A stretch of DNA of 64,000 nt from Streptomyces sp. CMB-StM0423 (GTDB lineage Bacteria; Actinomycetota; Actinomycetes; Streptomycetales; Streptomycetaceae): contig NZ_CP025407.1 of assembly GCF_002847285.1 (NCBI RefSeq), forward strand, positions 5,116,501-5,180,500, read 5' to 3'. Every line of letters begins with the position of its first letter. Position 1 is the first letter of the stretch. Under the pieces are notes generated by a model. It saw only the letters and a list, made by a program, of their open reading frames with translations. It had not been told where the DNA came from and did not search any database. Shown piece after piece: positions 17,154 to 23,748 of the stretch. The position numbers and the translations under genes were made by a program.

Positions 17154-18026
17154 CTACTTCAGCCCCGCGGTGGCGATGCTCTGGGTGAAGAACCGCTGCA
17201 GCATGATGAAGACGACGAGCACCGGCAGCACCACCAGGAAGGCGCCGGCCATCAGGACGCCGTTGGAGCCGTCGGCCTTGGTGGGGTCGGTGGCGAAGGT
17301 GGCGAGCGCCACGGGCAGGGTGTATTTGTCGGCGTCGTTCGTCGCGACCAGGGGCCACAGGAAGTTGTTCCAGGAGCCCAGGAACACGAAGATCGAGAGG
17401 GTGGCGAGTGCGGGCTTGACCTGTGGGATCACGATGCGCCAGAAGATGTACCACTCGCGTGCGCCGTCTACCCGGGCGGCTTCCAGCAGCTCGTCGGGGA
17501 CGCTCGACATGAACTGCCGCATCAGGAAGACGCCGAAGGCTCCCGCGGCGAACGGCAGGATGAGCGCCGCGAAGGTGTCGATCAGCCCCAGCTTGCTCAT
17601 CATGACGAACTTCGGCATGAGCATGAGATTGCCGGGCACCATCAGGGCGGCCATCACGATGCCGAACACCAGCTTCTTGCCGGCGAAGTTGAGTTTGGCC
17701 AGCGCGTACCCGAGCATCGAGCAGAAAAGCAGGTTGCACAGGGTCACACAGACCGCGACCACGGCGGAGTTGAAGAAATACAGTGGCGCATCCAGCAGGT
17801 CCAGCAGGGTGCGGAAGTTGTCGAGCGTCCACTCCCGGGGAATCCATCGGGGCGGGCTGGCGGAGAGCTCCTGCTCGGTCTTGAAGGCGGACAGGGCCAT
17901 CCACAGGAACGGAGCCGCGGTGATCAGCAGGCCGAGGCCGAGGGCCGCGTAGGTGAGGGCTTTGCGCCGCCGGGCTCGGGCGTCGCGTTTCGCATAGCCG
18001 TTGTGCGATGCGGTGGTGGTGCTCAT
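17154..18026 (-). CDS. Carbohydrate ABC transporter permease (MalG type)
   Basis: The 290-residue protein has six hydrophobic segments, starting with KALTYAALGLGLLITAAPFL, and the conserved cytoplasmic EAA loop (ELLEAARVDGAREWYIFWRI) that docks the ATPase. This is the MalG-type subunit of a class I sugar importer. ATG 18026 overlaps the stop of the partner permease. No ATPase gene is nearby; Streptomyces sugar importers of this kind usually share the general ATPase MsiK encoded elsewhere. Confidence 0.93.
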   Translation of the reverse strand: MSTTTASHNGYAKRDARARRRKALTYAALGLGLLITAAPFLWMALSAFKTEQELSASPPRWIPREWTLDNFRTLLDLLDAPLYFFNSAVVAVCVTLCNLLFCSMLGYALAKLNFAGKKLVFGIVMAALMVPGNLMLMPKFVMMSKLGLIDTFAALILPFAAGAFGVFLMRQFMSSVPDELLEAARVDGAREWYIFWRIVIPQVKPALATLSIFVFLGSWNNFLWPLVATNDADKYTLPVALATFATDPTKADGSNGVLMAGAFLVVLPVLVVFIMLQRFFTQSIATAGLK

Positions 18027-19015
18027 TTCGTCTTGTCCTTCAGCAGCCTGAGCTGCAGCAGCGTGACGGCCAGAATGATCACGAACAGCGTGTACGCCAT
18101 CGCGCTGGCGTAACCCATGTGGAAGAAGTTGAAGCCTTCGCGGTACATGTACAGCGAGACGGTCAGAGTGCTGTCCGAGGGACCGCCGTTCGTCATCACG
18201 AACGGCTCCTCGAAGACGTTGAGGAAACCGATGCTGGTCATGATGGCGACGTAGAGCATGGTGGGCCGCAGCAGCGGCAGCGTGATCCGGCGGAACTCCT
18301 GGAAGGCGCCCGCTCCGTCGATTCGCGCGGCCTCGCGCACCTCGGTCGGGACGGACTGCAGTCCGGCGAGGAAGAGCACCATCGCGGTGCCCATGTTGCG
18401 CCAGACCGCCATCACGATCAGCGAGGGCATGGCGAGCGTCTCGGACGCCAGGAAGTCCGGGGCGGTCAGTCCGACCTGGGCCGCCAGCCCGGCGATCAGG
18501 CCCTCGGTCGGGTCGAGCACGAAGCGCCAGACGACGGCGACCGCGACGATGGCGGTGACCACCGGGGCGTAGAAGCCGACCCGGAAGAAGGTGCGCAGCC
18601 GGTCGATGCCGGAGTTCAGCAGCACCGCGGCCACGAGCCCGCTGCCGATGGTGAGCGGCACACCGAGGACGACGAAGTAGCCGGTGTTGAGCAGCGCCCG
18701 CACGAACTTCTCGTCGCCGAAGAGCTTGCTGTAGTTGTCCAGGCCCGTGAAGTCGGCGGAGAGCGGGTCGGTGACGTTGCGCAGCCCGAAGTCGGTGAAG
18801 CTCATCAGGAGCGTCGCGACGATCGGGAACGCCATGAAGGTGAAGAAGAAGGCCAGGAAAGGGGTGGAGAACAGCCAGCCGGAGAGGTTGTGCCGGGACA
18901 GCCGGTCGCGGCGCAGGGACGCCCGGGGCGGAGCCTGGCCGCCGGCCCCACCCGGGCTGCCCGCCCGGGAGGCCGGCCGCTCGGCGACGTCTTGCTTGGC
19001 GGTGGCGGAGGTCAT
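18023..19015 (-). CDS. Carbohydrate ABC transporter permease (MalF type)
   Basis: At 330 residues this is the MalF-type partner: a charged N-terminus, six membrane helices beginning with FLAFFFTFMAFPIVATLLMS, and the EAA loop TEVREAARIDGAGAFQEFRR. It should form the membrane channel with the following permease. The start is 3 bp after the stop of the binding-protein gene, so all three are one transcript. Confidence 0.93.
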   Translation of the reverse strand: MTSATAKQDVAERPASRAGSPGGAGGQAPPRASLRRDRLSRHNLSGWLFSTPFLAFFFTFMAFPIVATLLMSFTDFGLRNVTDPLSADFTGLDNYSKLFGDEKFVRALLNTGYFVVLGVPLTIGSGLVAAVLLNSGIDRLRTFFRVGFYAPVVTAIVAVAVVWRFVLDPTEGLIAGLAAQVGLTAPDFLASETLAMPSLIVMAVWRNMGTAMVLFLAGLQSVPTEVREAARIDGAGAFQEFRRITLPLLRPTMLYVAIMTSIGFLNVFEEPFVMTNGGPSDSTLTVSLYMYREGFNFFHMGYASAMAYTLFVIILAVTLLQLRLLKDKTK

Positions 19016-19018
19016 GCC

Positions 19019-20257
19019 TCAGCCCGCCAGACCCTCGGTCTTCTCCTGGAGCTGCTTGGCGAGGTCGGTGGGGTCGCCGCCCTTGCCCAGCTCCTCAAGG
19101 GTGAGGTCGATCTCGTGGGCGATCTCCTCCCACTTCGCCAGCGGCGGAATCGTGCCGGCGGTGTCCAGGGACTTCTGGAAGACCTTGATGTCGGCGTTCT
19201 GGAGCGCCGGCTCGTCCCAGGCGGCCGTGTTGGCCGGCAGCGACTTGGCCATCTCGTACCAGTCGGCCTGCGTCTTCGGCCCGGAGAGGAACGACGTGAA
19301 CTCCTTCGCCGCCGCCTTGTGCTCGCTGTCCGCGAAGGTGACCAGGGAGGCGCCGCCGATGATGGAGGCGGGCTCGTCGCCGGCCGGCAGCGGTACGACA
19401 TCCCACTTATCCTTCAACTGCGGGGTCTGGTCCGTGATGTTCTGGACCATCCAGGGCCCGGAGGCGAACATCGGCACGCGGTCCGCCCCGAAGTCCTTGA
19501 TCACGTCGTAGCCGGGGGCCTCGGGGGTGCTCTTGGACAGGCCCTTGTCGAAGTACTTCCGGTATTCGGTGAAGGACGCGACCGCCTCGGGCGAGTCCAG
19601 GGTGAGGTTGCCGTCGTCGTCCATCAACGAGCCGCCCGCCGAGAAGAAGTACGGCATCCAGTTCTGCCAGGAGCCGACGCCGCCGGCCGGGAGGGAGAAG
19701 CCCCACTTGGTGCTCTCCAGCCCCTGGTACGCCTCGGCAAGTGCGAGCTGGTCGGCCCAGGTCTCGGGGGCCTTGTCGACACCGGCCTTCGCGGCCAGAT
19801 CGGTGCGGTAGTACAGGGCCCGGGTGTCGACGTACCACGGCACGCCGTAGACCTCGCCGTCCCGCTCATTGCCCTCCCAGGCGGCGGGGAAGAAGTCGTC
19901 GGCGGAGAAGGCGCCGGTATCCACCGGCTCCAGGACGCCGAGGTCGATGAACTCGCCCACCCAGGTCGAGCCGAGCTGCGCCATGTCCGGCAGCTTGCCC
20001 GCGGCTGCGGCGGAGACCAGCTTCTGATGGGCGACGTCCCAGCCGATGGGGGTTACCTTGATCGTGATGTTCGGGTGGTCCTTGTTGAACTTCTTCGCTA
20101 TTTCCTGGATGTGCGTGCCTTCTTCCCCCATGGCCCAGACGGTGAGGGTCTGTTCGGCGTCGGCGCCCACCTCGCCGCCCCCGCCGTCGCCGCAAGCGGC
20201 CAGTCCCAGCGCTGAGACGACGGCAAGTGCAGTGGCAATCCGGGCTCTGCGGGCCAT
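19019..20257 (-). CDS. Sugar-binding lipoprotein of ABC importer
   Basis: The 412-residue protein has a lipoprotein signal peptide ending in GLAAC, so Cys22 should be lipidated and the protein held at the outer face of the membrane. It belongs to the family 1 extracellular solute-binding proteins: LTVWAMGEEGTHIQEIAKKF, KLVSAAAAGKLPDMAQLGST, and later GPWMVQNI and FLSGPKTQADWYEMAK. It delivers an oligosaccharide to the two permeases. AGGAG lies 9 nt before ATG 20257. A LacI-type operator at 20289-20302 lies just upstream. Confidence 0.93.
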   Translation of the reverse strand: MARRARIATALAVVSALGLAACGDGGGGEVGADAEQTLTVWAMGEEGTHIQEIAKKFNKDHPNITIKVTPIGWDVAHQKLVSAAAAGKLPDMAQLGSTWVGEFIDLGVLEPVDTGAFSADDFFPAAWEGNERDGEVYGVPWYVDTRALYYRTDLAAKAGVDKAPETWADQLALAEAYQGLESTKWGFSLPAGGVGSWQNWMPYFFSAGGSLMDDDGNLTLDSPEAVASFTEYRKYFDKGLSKSTPEAPGYDVIKDFGADRVPMFASGPWMVQNITDQTPQLKDKWDVVPLPAGDEPASIIGGASLVTFADSEHKAAAKEFTSFLSGPKTQADWYEMAKSLPANTAAWDEPALQNADIKVFQKSLDTAGTIPPLAKWEEIAHEIDLTLEELGKGGDPTDLAKQLQEKTEGLAG

Positions 20258-20288
20258 GAGGGGCTCCTATCGAGTGCACACGCGGGTT

Positions 20289-20302
20289 TGTAAGCGCATA
20301 CA
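20289..20302. promoter_or_regulatory. LacI-type operator before sugar transporter operon
   Basis: TGTAAGCGCATACA is a near-perfect palindrome (arms TGTA/TACA around AGCGCA) 32 bp upstream of the binding-protein start. Its GCGC centre and spacing fit LacI/GalR-family sites. The regulator gene lies immediately upstream and carries a very similar site. Confidence 0.7.
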
Positions 20303-20342
20303 TGACCCTGGCGGAAACTCGCCGCCCCTCACAAGGGTCGAC

Positions 20343-20372
20343 TCGATAACGCTTCAGTAACGGTGGTGTAAA
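20343..20372 (-). promoter_or_regulatory. Possible promoter of the transporter operon
   Basis: On the minus strand TTTACA (20372-20367) and TATCGA (20348-20343) are 18 bp apart, upstream of the operator at 20289-20302. The -35 box is good and the -10 box poor. A repressor bound downstream would block elongation or clearance. Confidence 0.3.
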
Positions 20373-20409
20373 ATCCGGGCCGGGTATCTGACGCAGGTCC
20401 CCCGGGAGG

Positions 20410-21453
20410 TCAGGCAGGGCACCCGCAACTCACCCGGCGGACCAAAACCGTGGGAAGAGTACGGGCCACGACGGGCTGGGCGCGGTCCGCCAGCCTGGCG
20501 AGCAGCACCTCCACCGCCTCCTCGCCCAGGCGGCCCATCGGCTGCCTGACCGTGGTGAGCGAGGGGCTGACCGCCCCGCTCAGCGGGATCCCGTCGAAAC
20601 CCGTGACACTCATGTCACCCGGAACCCCGATCGACCGCTCGGCCAGTGCCTGCAGGGCGCCCACGGCCATCTGGTCGTTGGCGCACACCAGACCCTCGGG
20701 GCGGGGCCCGCCCCGGTCCAGCAGCTCCGCCACCGCCTTGCGGCCGGCGGCCAGGGTCAGGTCTCCCCGCGTGTCCGGCGACTCGGGCACCTCCAGCCCC
20801 TCTTCGAGGAGGGCCGCCTGGAAGCCGCGGAACCGGGCCTGCGCGTCCGGGGAGTCCTCGGGGCCCCCGAGGAAGGCGAGCCGGCGGAGCCCGTGATCGG
20901 AGAGAAGGTGCCGGGTGAGCGCCAACTGACCGTCGAAGTTGGCCACCTCGACCCGGTCGAGTCCGGGGTGCCGCTGCCCGGCCAGCACCACGAGGGGCAG
21001 CCGCCGCGAGACGACGTCGAGTTCCGCGGCAGGCCACTGCTGGGCGAGCAACGCCAGCCCGTCGACGCGACCGGCGATCTCCGCCATCGACTCTCCCGCC
21101 CGGTCAGCGGGTGACGCCGAGATCAGCAAGGCGTAGCCACGCCGCCGGGCGGCTCGCTCCATGCCCCGGATCACCTCGTCGCCGTACAGGCTCAGCTCCG
21201 CGCCCTGGGGGTCGGAGGAGTCGTCGGCCGCGGGCTCGGCGAAGTCGGGGAAGCACAACCCGAGCACGCCGGTGACCCGGCTCGCCAGCCCGCGCGCGCT
21301 CGCACTCGGCACGTACCCGAGCTCACGGGCGGCGGACAGGACCCTTTCACGGGTCTCCGAGCGGACGCTGTCGGGGCTCCGGTACACACGTGACACCGTC
21401 GCGATGGACACGCCGACGCGCTCGGCGACGTCATACACGGTGGGACCGCCCAT
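20410..21453 (-). CDS. LacI-family repressor of the island sugar locus
   Basis: The 347-residue regulator has an N-terminal LacI helix-turn-helix (TVYDVAERVGVSIATVSRVY), the hinge (ELGYVPSASARGLAS) and a periplasmic-binding-like sugar domain (GLVCANDQMAVGALQALAER, VTGFDGIPLSGAVSPSLTTV). It should release DNA when the imported sugar or a product binds. ATG 21453 is chosen because the family starts 2-5 residues before TVYDVA; an in-frame ATG at 21498 would put the start inside the operator at 21488-21501. Similar operators before the transporter suggest control of itself and the locus. The C-terminus holds two Cys (VSCGC). Confidence 0.92.
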   Translation of the reverse strand: MGGPTVYDVAERVGVSIATVSRVYRSPDSVRSETRERVLSAARELGYVPSASARGLASRVTGVLGLCFPDFAEPAADDSSDPQGAELSLYGDEVIRGMERAARRRGYALLISASPADRAGESMAEIAGRVDGLALLAQQWPAAELDVVSRRLPLVVLAGQRHPGLDRVEVANFDGQLALTRHLLSDHGLRRLAFLGGPEDSPDAQARFRGFQAALLEEGLEVPESPDTRGDLTLAAGRKAVAELLDRGGPRPEGLVCANDQMAVGALQALAERSIGVPGDMSVTGFDGIPLSGAVSPSLTTVRQPMGRLGEEAVEVLLARLADRAQPVVARTLPTVLVRRVSCGCPA

Positions 21454-21487
21454 GAAGAGCCCATCCTCGGCCTGCGGAACTGACAAA

Positions 21488-21501
21488 TGGAAGCGCATTC
21501 A
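21488..21501. promoter_or_regulatory. LacI-type operator before the regulator gene
   Basis: TGGAAGCGCATTCA shares 12 of 14 bases with the transporter operator TGTAAGCGCATACA. It lies 35 bp upstream of the chosen lacI start, which suggests autoregulation. Confidence 0.6.
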
Positions 21502-21728
21502 GGATACCGCAGCCTTCCAGCCGGTCAGAGCAGATCCAGCCGCAGCCGGAGCGCACGGCTGCGATGCAAGCCAGCACGGGGCAGCCCATGTCCAGGGCTA
21601 GGGTGCCCTGACGAGAACGCAACCTTCCAAGCCCGTGGTAGCGAGGTACTGCCACCTCTGACGGTGAGGCCGGGCTGTACTACGACGACTGGAGGCTGCT
21701 GAGTCGACAAGAACGCGCTCGCAGAAAC

Positions 21729-21764
21729 CGCGGGGAACGATCACTCGGCGCGCGGGGAACGATC
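21729..21764 (+). repeat. Two 14-bp direct repeats near the right island end
   Basis: CGCGGGGAACGATC occurs at 21729-21742 and again at 21751-21764, a 22-bp period (about two helical turns). They lie 46 bp before the right flanking repeat, a layout like arm-type binding sites of integrases or excisionases. Confidence 0.6.
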
Positions 21765-21809
21765 TTCAAAGGCCCACGACGGTGCTGGTCAACCCCACTC
21801 GTGAACGGC

Positions 21810-21899
21810 CCACTTCAGAGCCGTTCTGGATTCGGCTCCCAGGGTGTTCACAAGGTCCCGCCGGTCTTCTCGACCGCGCGGGATTTTGTCGTTTCCGGG
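21810..21899 (+). repeat. Right copy of island-flanking direct repeat (putative attR)
   Basis: This matches the sequence at the tRNA-Ala 3' end (5889-5979). CACTTCAGAGCCGTTC differs at one of 16 bases, and the final 34 bases ending in GCGGGATTTTGTCGTTTCC plus GGG differ at four. The tRNA body itself is not duplicated, only its final bases. Confidence 0.7.
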
Positions 21900-22347
21900 G
21901 CCCGGCAGCGAACCCGCGGGAGCGGCCGGTGCGGACCACCGTCTTCCGCCGGATCTTCCACCGGCAGGACGCCACCGTGCGGATCCGCGTCCTCGAACCA
22001 CGCCACGGCAGTCCGCACGACGACGCCGGTACCGACGCCCGCGGCTCCCGGCCGTTCCGGGTTTCGAAGAGGTGGCGGTTCTCTCGCGAATCCCCGGTGA
22101 ACGGGGCGGGAATGTTGTGGCGCAATCGTCGGTCCCCGGCTGCAATCCGCATAGGGCATGTGAAAGTGCACCGTAGGGGAAGGGTGGGGCTGCTGAGCAC
22201 GATGCCGGTGCTCGCAGGAATCAGAGGGTGGGATCTCCGTGTCCTGGTGTCCGCTGCGGACAGCCGCTGCCGTTCCGCGACAACTGCCGGCGCACCCGGT
22301 CTCCCGGCGGGCCGCGAGGCATCGACTGACACGAAGGACATGACAAC

Positions 22348-22968
22348 GTGAGACGCACGCTTGTAGTACTGGTCAGCCTGTGCACCGCGCTCGGGCTTCC
22401 CGTGCTGGAGACGGCCGCGGCGCAGCCCGGTTCGTCGTCGGCGCTGCCCGGAGGGTGGGAGGAAGTGCAGGGCCCGGAGGCGGCCGCCGCGGCCGAGGGG
22501 GCACGCGCGGTCTCGGCGAACGCGGCGGAGCCCGTCGCGATCCAGTCGGTCCGCAACGGCGGGTTCGCGACCGCCGAGGTCAACTACGCCGCACCGCGCA
22601 CCGGCGTGGTGCGCGCCCGGTCCGCCAACCCCGGCACCTGGGAGACCTTCGACCTGATCTGGAACGAGGCCACCGAGACGTACGCCCTGAAGTCCAAGGC
22701 CAACAACCGGTACGTGGCCGTCGAGCGCAACTTCACCGGCAGCGCCGCGAACGTGCTGCGTGCCCGCTCCACCACCGCGGGCGCCTGGGAGCGCTTCACG
22801 CTCTGGTACAACGAGGAACTCGACCGCTGGGCCTTCCGCTCCGAGCTGAACGGCCGGTTCGTCGCGATGGAGAACAACTACACCGGCTCCCTGCAGTACG
22901 TGCTGCGCGCCCGCTCCGAGACCGTCTCCGGTGCCTGGGAGCAGTTCTACCTCTACGACCGCAGCTAA
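22348..22968 (+). CDS. Secreted fascin-like beta-trefoil protein
   Basis: The 206-residue protein has a Sec signal peptide (RRTLVVLVSLCTALGLPVLE, cut near ETAAAQ). The mature part has three similar repeats: GGFATAEVNYAAPRTGVVRA, NNRYVAVERNFTGSAANVLR and NGRFVAMENNYTGSLQYVLR, each followed by W-E-x-F (WETFDL, WERFTL, WEQFYL). This is the beta-trefoil pattern of fascin/actin-crosslinking-like or lectin-like domains, so it may bind a glycan outside the cell. GTG 22348 has AAGGA 10 nt upstream. It is the first gene past the right repeat, but no link to the island is proven. Confidence 0.7.
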   Translation: MRRTLVVLVSLCTALGLPVLETAAAQPGSSSALPGGWEEVQGPEAAAAAEGARAVSANAAEPVAIQSVRNGGFATAEVNYAAPRTGVVRARSANPGTWETFDLIWNEATETYALKSKANNRYVAVERNFTGSAANVLRARSTTAGAWERFTLWYNEELDRWAFRSELNGRFVAMENNYTGSLQYVLRARSETVSGAWEQFYLYDRS

Positions 22969-23063
22969 CCCCCACCCCGCCGCCGCCCCCACCGTCAGGC
23001 GTCCCCTCCGGCCGCGCCGCCCCACCCGGGCGGCCGGAGGCCCGGTCCGGGCCCGTCGTCGCG

Positions 23064-23528
23064 TCAATCTGCGCCGGGATAAGCGGTGGTGCGCCACCAG
23101 AGGCCGGGTTTGAGATGCCCGATCAGTCGTGAGTCGGTGACCACGACGTCGTAGTCGGCCCCCACGCGGACCTCTTCGCACCGGAGGAAGGCCGCGGCGG
23201 ATTCGGGGGACATCTCGTCGAATGGCCCCTCGTCCTCCCAGGGAAACCCTCTGCCGCTCTCGGAGAGCCGTTCTTCGGCCTCAGCCGTGAAGGGGTAGTT
23301 GCGGGTCGCGGTGCGCTCCGCACTCTCGACGAAGTCCTGCTCGATCCCGTCGTCCTCGTCGACAAGAAGGTCGAGTACGGCCTCGTCCTCTTCCAGGTCG
23401 CGGAGGAAGAAGTTCTTGTCGGGCAGCGGCCAGTGCCATACGTCCGGGTTGAAGGCGGTCACCCGCAGTTGTATGTGCCGCCGCGGAGGGTCGACGGCCA
23501 GCACGCGCACCGCGTAGAGATCAGTCAC
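23064..23528 (-). CDS. Hypothetical acidic protein
   Basis: A 154-residue soluble protein, strongly acidic in the middle (DLEEDEAVLDLLVDEDDGIE), with no membrane segment or signal peptide. The start MTDLYAVRVLAVDPPRRHIQ and the end RLIGHLKPGLWWRTTAYPG are the most structured-looking parts. Not recognised. It starts with GTG and stands alone on this strand, divergent from the GH2 gene. A role in immunity or protein interaction would be guesswork. Confidence 0.65.
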   Translation of the reverse strand: MTDLYAVRVLAVDPPRRHIQLRVTAFNPDVWHWPLPDKNFFLRDLEEDEAVLDLLVDEDDGIEQDFVESAERTATRNYPFTAEAEERLSESGRGFPWEDEGPFDEMSPESAAAFLRCEEVRVGADYDVVVTDSRLIGHLKPGLWWRTTAYPGAD

Positions 23529-23622
23529 GGCGCCATTCTCGGCGCGGGCACTCGCACCGGCAAAGCCCTCCTACGTGGCAGCCGCCGTGCCTGCGTGAGC
23601 GCCCCACCCGGCCCCTCCCGGA

Positions 23623-23681
23623 TTTTAACGTTACGCGGCCGGGGTGGCTGCCGGGTTCCGGTGTGGTTTACAACGTTGCAT
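23623..23681. promoter_or_regulatory. Tandem CG-centred operators before the GH2 gene
   Basis: Two palindromic cores, TAACGTTA (23626-23633) and CAACGTTG (23671-23678, inside TTACAACGTTGCAT), lie 45 bp centre to centre upstream of the GH2 start. CG-centred AACGTT sites are typical of LacI-family repressors, and such a gene follows the GH2 gene. About four helical turns of spacing would allow a DNA loop or paired dimers. Confidence 0.55.
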
Positions 23682-23748
23682 CTTGGTGCTGTGATGGCAG
23701 GGACCGCATCCCGTCCGATCGTCGTCCTCCCCCAGGAGACCCTTCGCC

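Larger units (their letters stand above)
21454..22347. other. Non-coding right edge of the island
   Basis: About 890 bp without a convincing gene. From left to right it holds the lacI operator (21488-21501), two 14-bp direct repeats (21729-21764), an inverted copy of a left-edge element (21796-21810), the right copy of the flanking repeat (21810-21899), and unassigned sequence up to the fascin-like gene. Open frames across 21782-22351 exist on both strands but show no recognisable domain and no good start signals. Confidence 0.6.

Noticed and set aside
18008..20215. 735-codon plus-strand open frame opposite the sugar importer genes
   Set aside because: Shadow of three clear ABC transporter genes in the other strand.
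21454..21498. Longer start for the island LacI regulator at 21498
   Set aside because: It would lie inside the operator-like palindrome and add residues not seen in the family before the helix-turn-helix.
21782..22351. Open frames on both strands at the right island edge
   Set aside because: No recognisable domain or RBS; they cross the repeat that is non-coding beside the tRNA.
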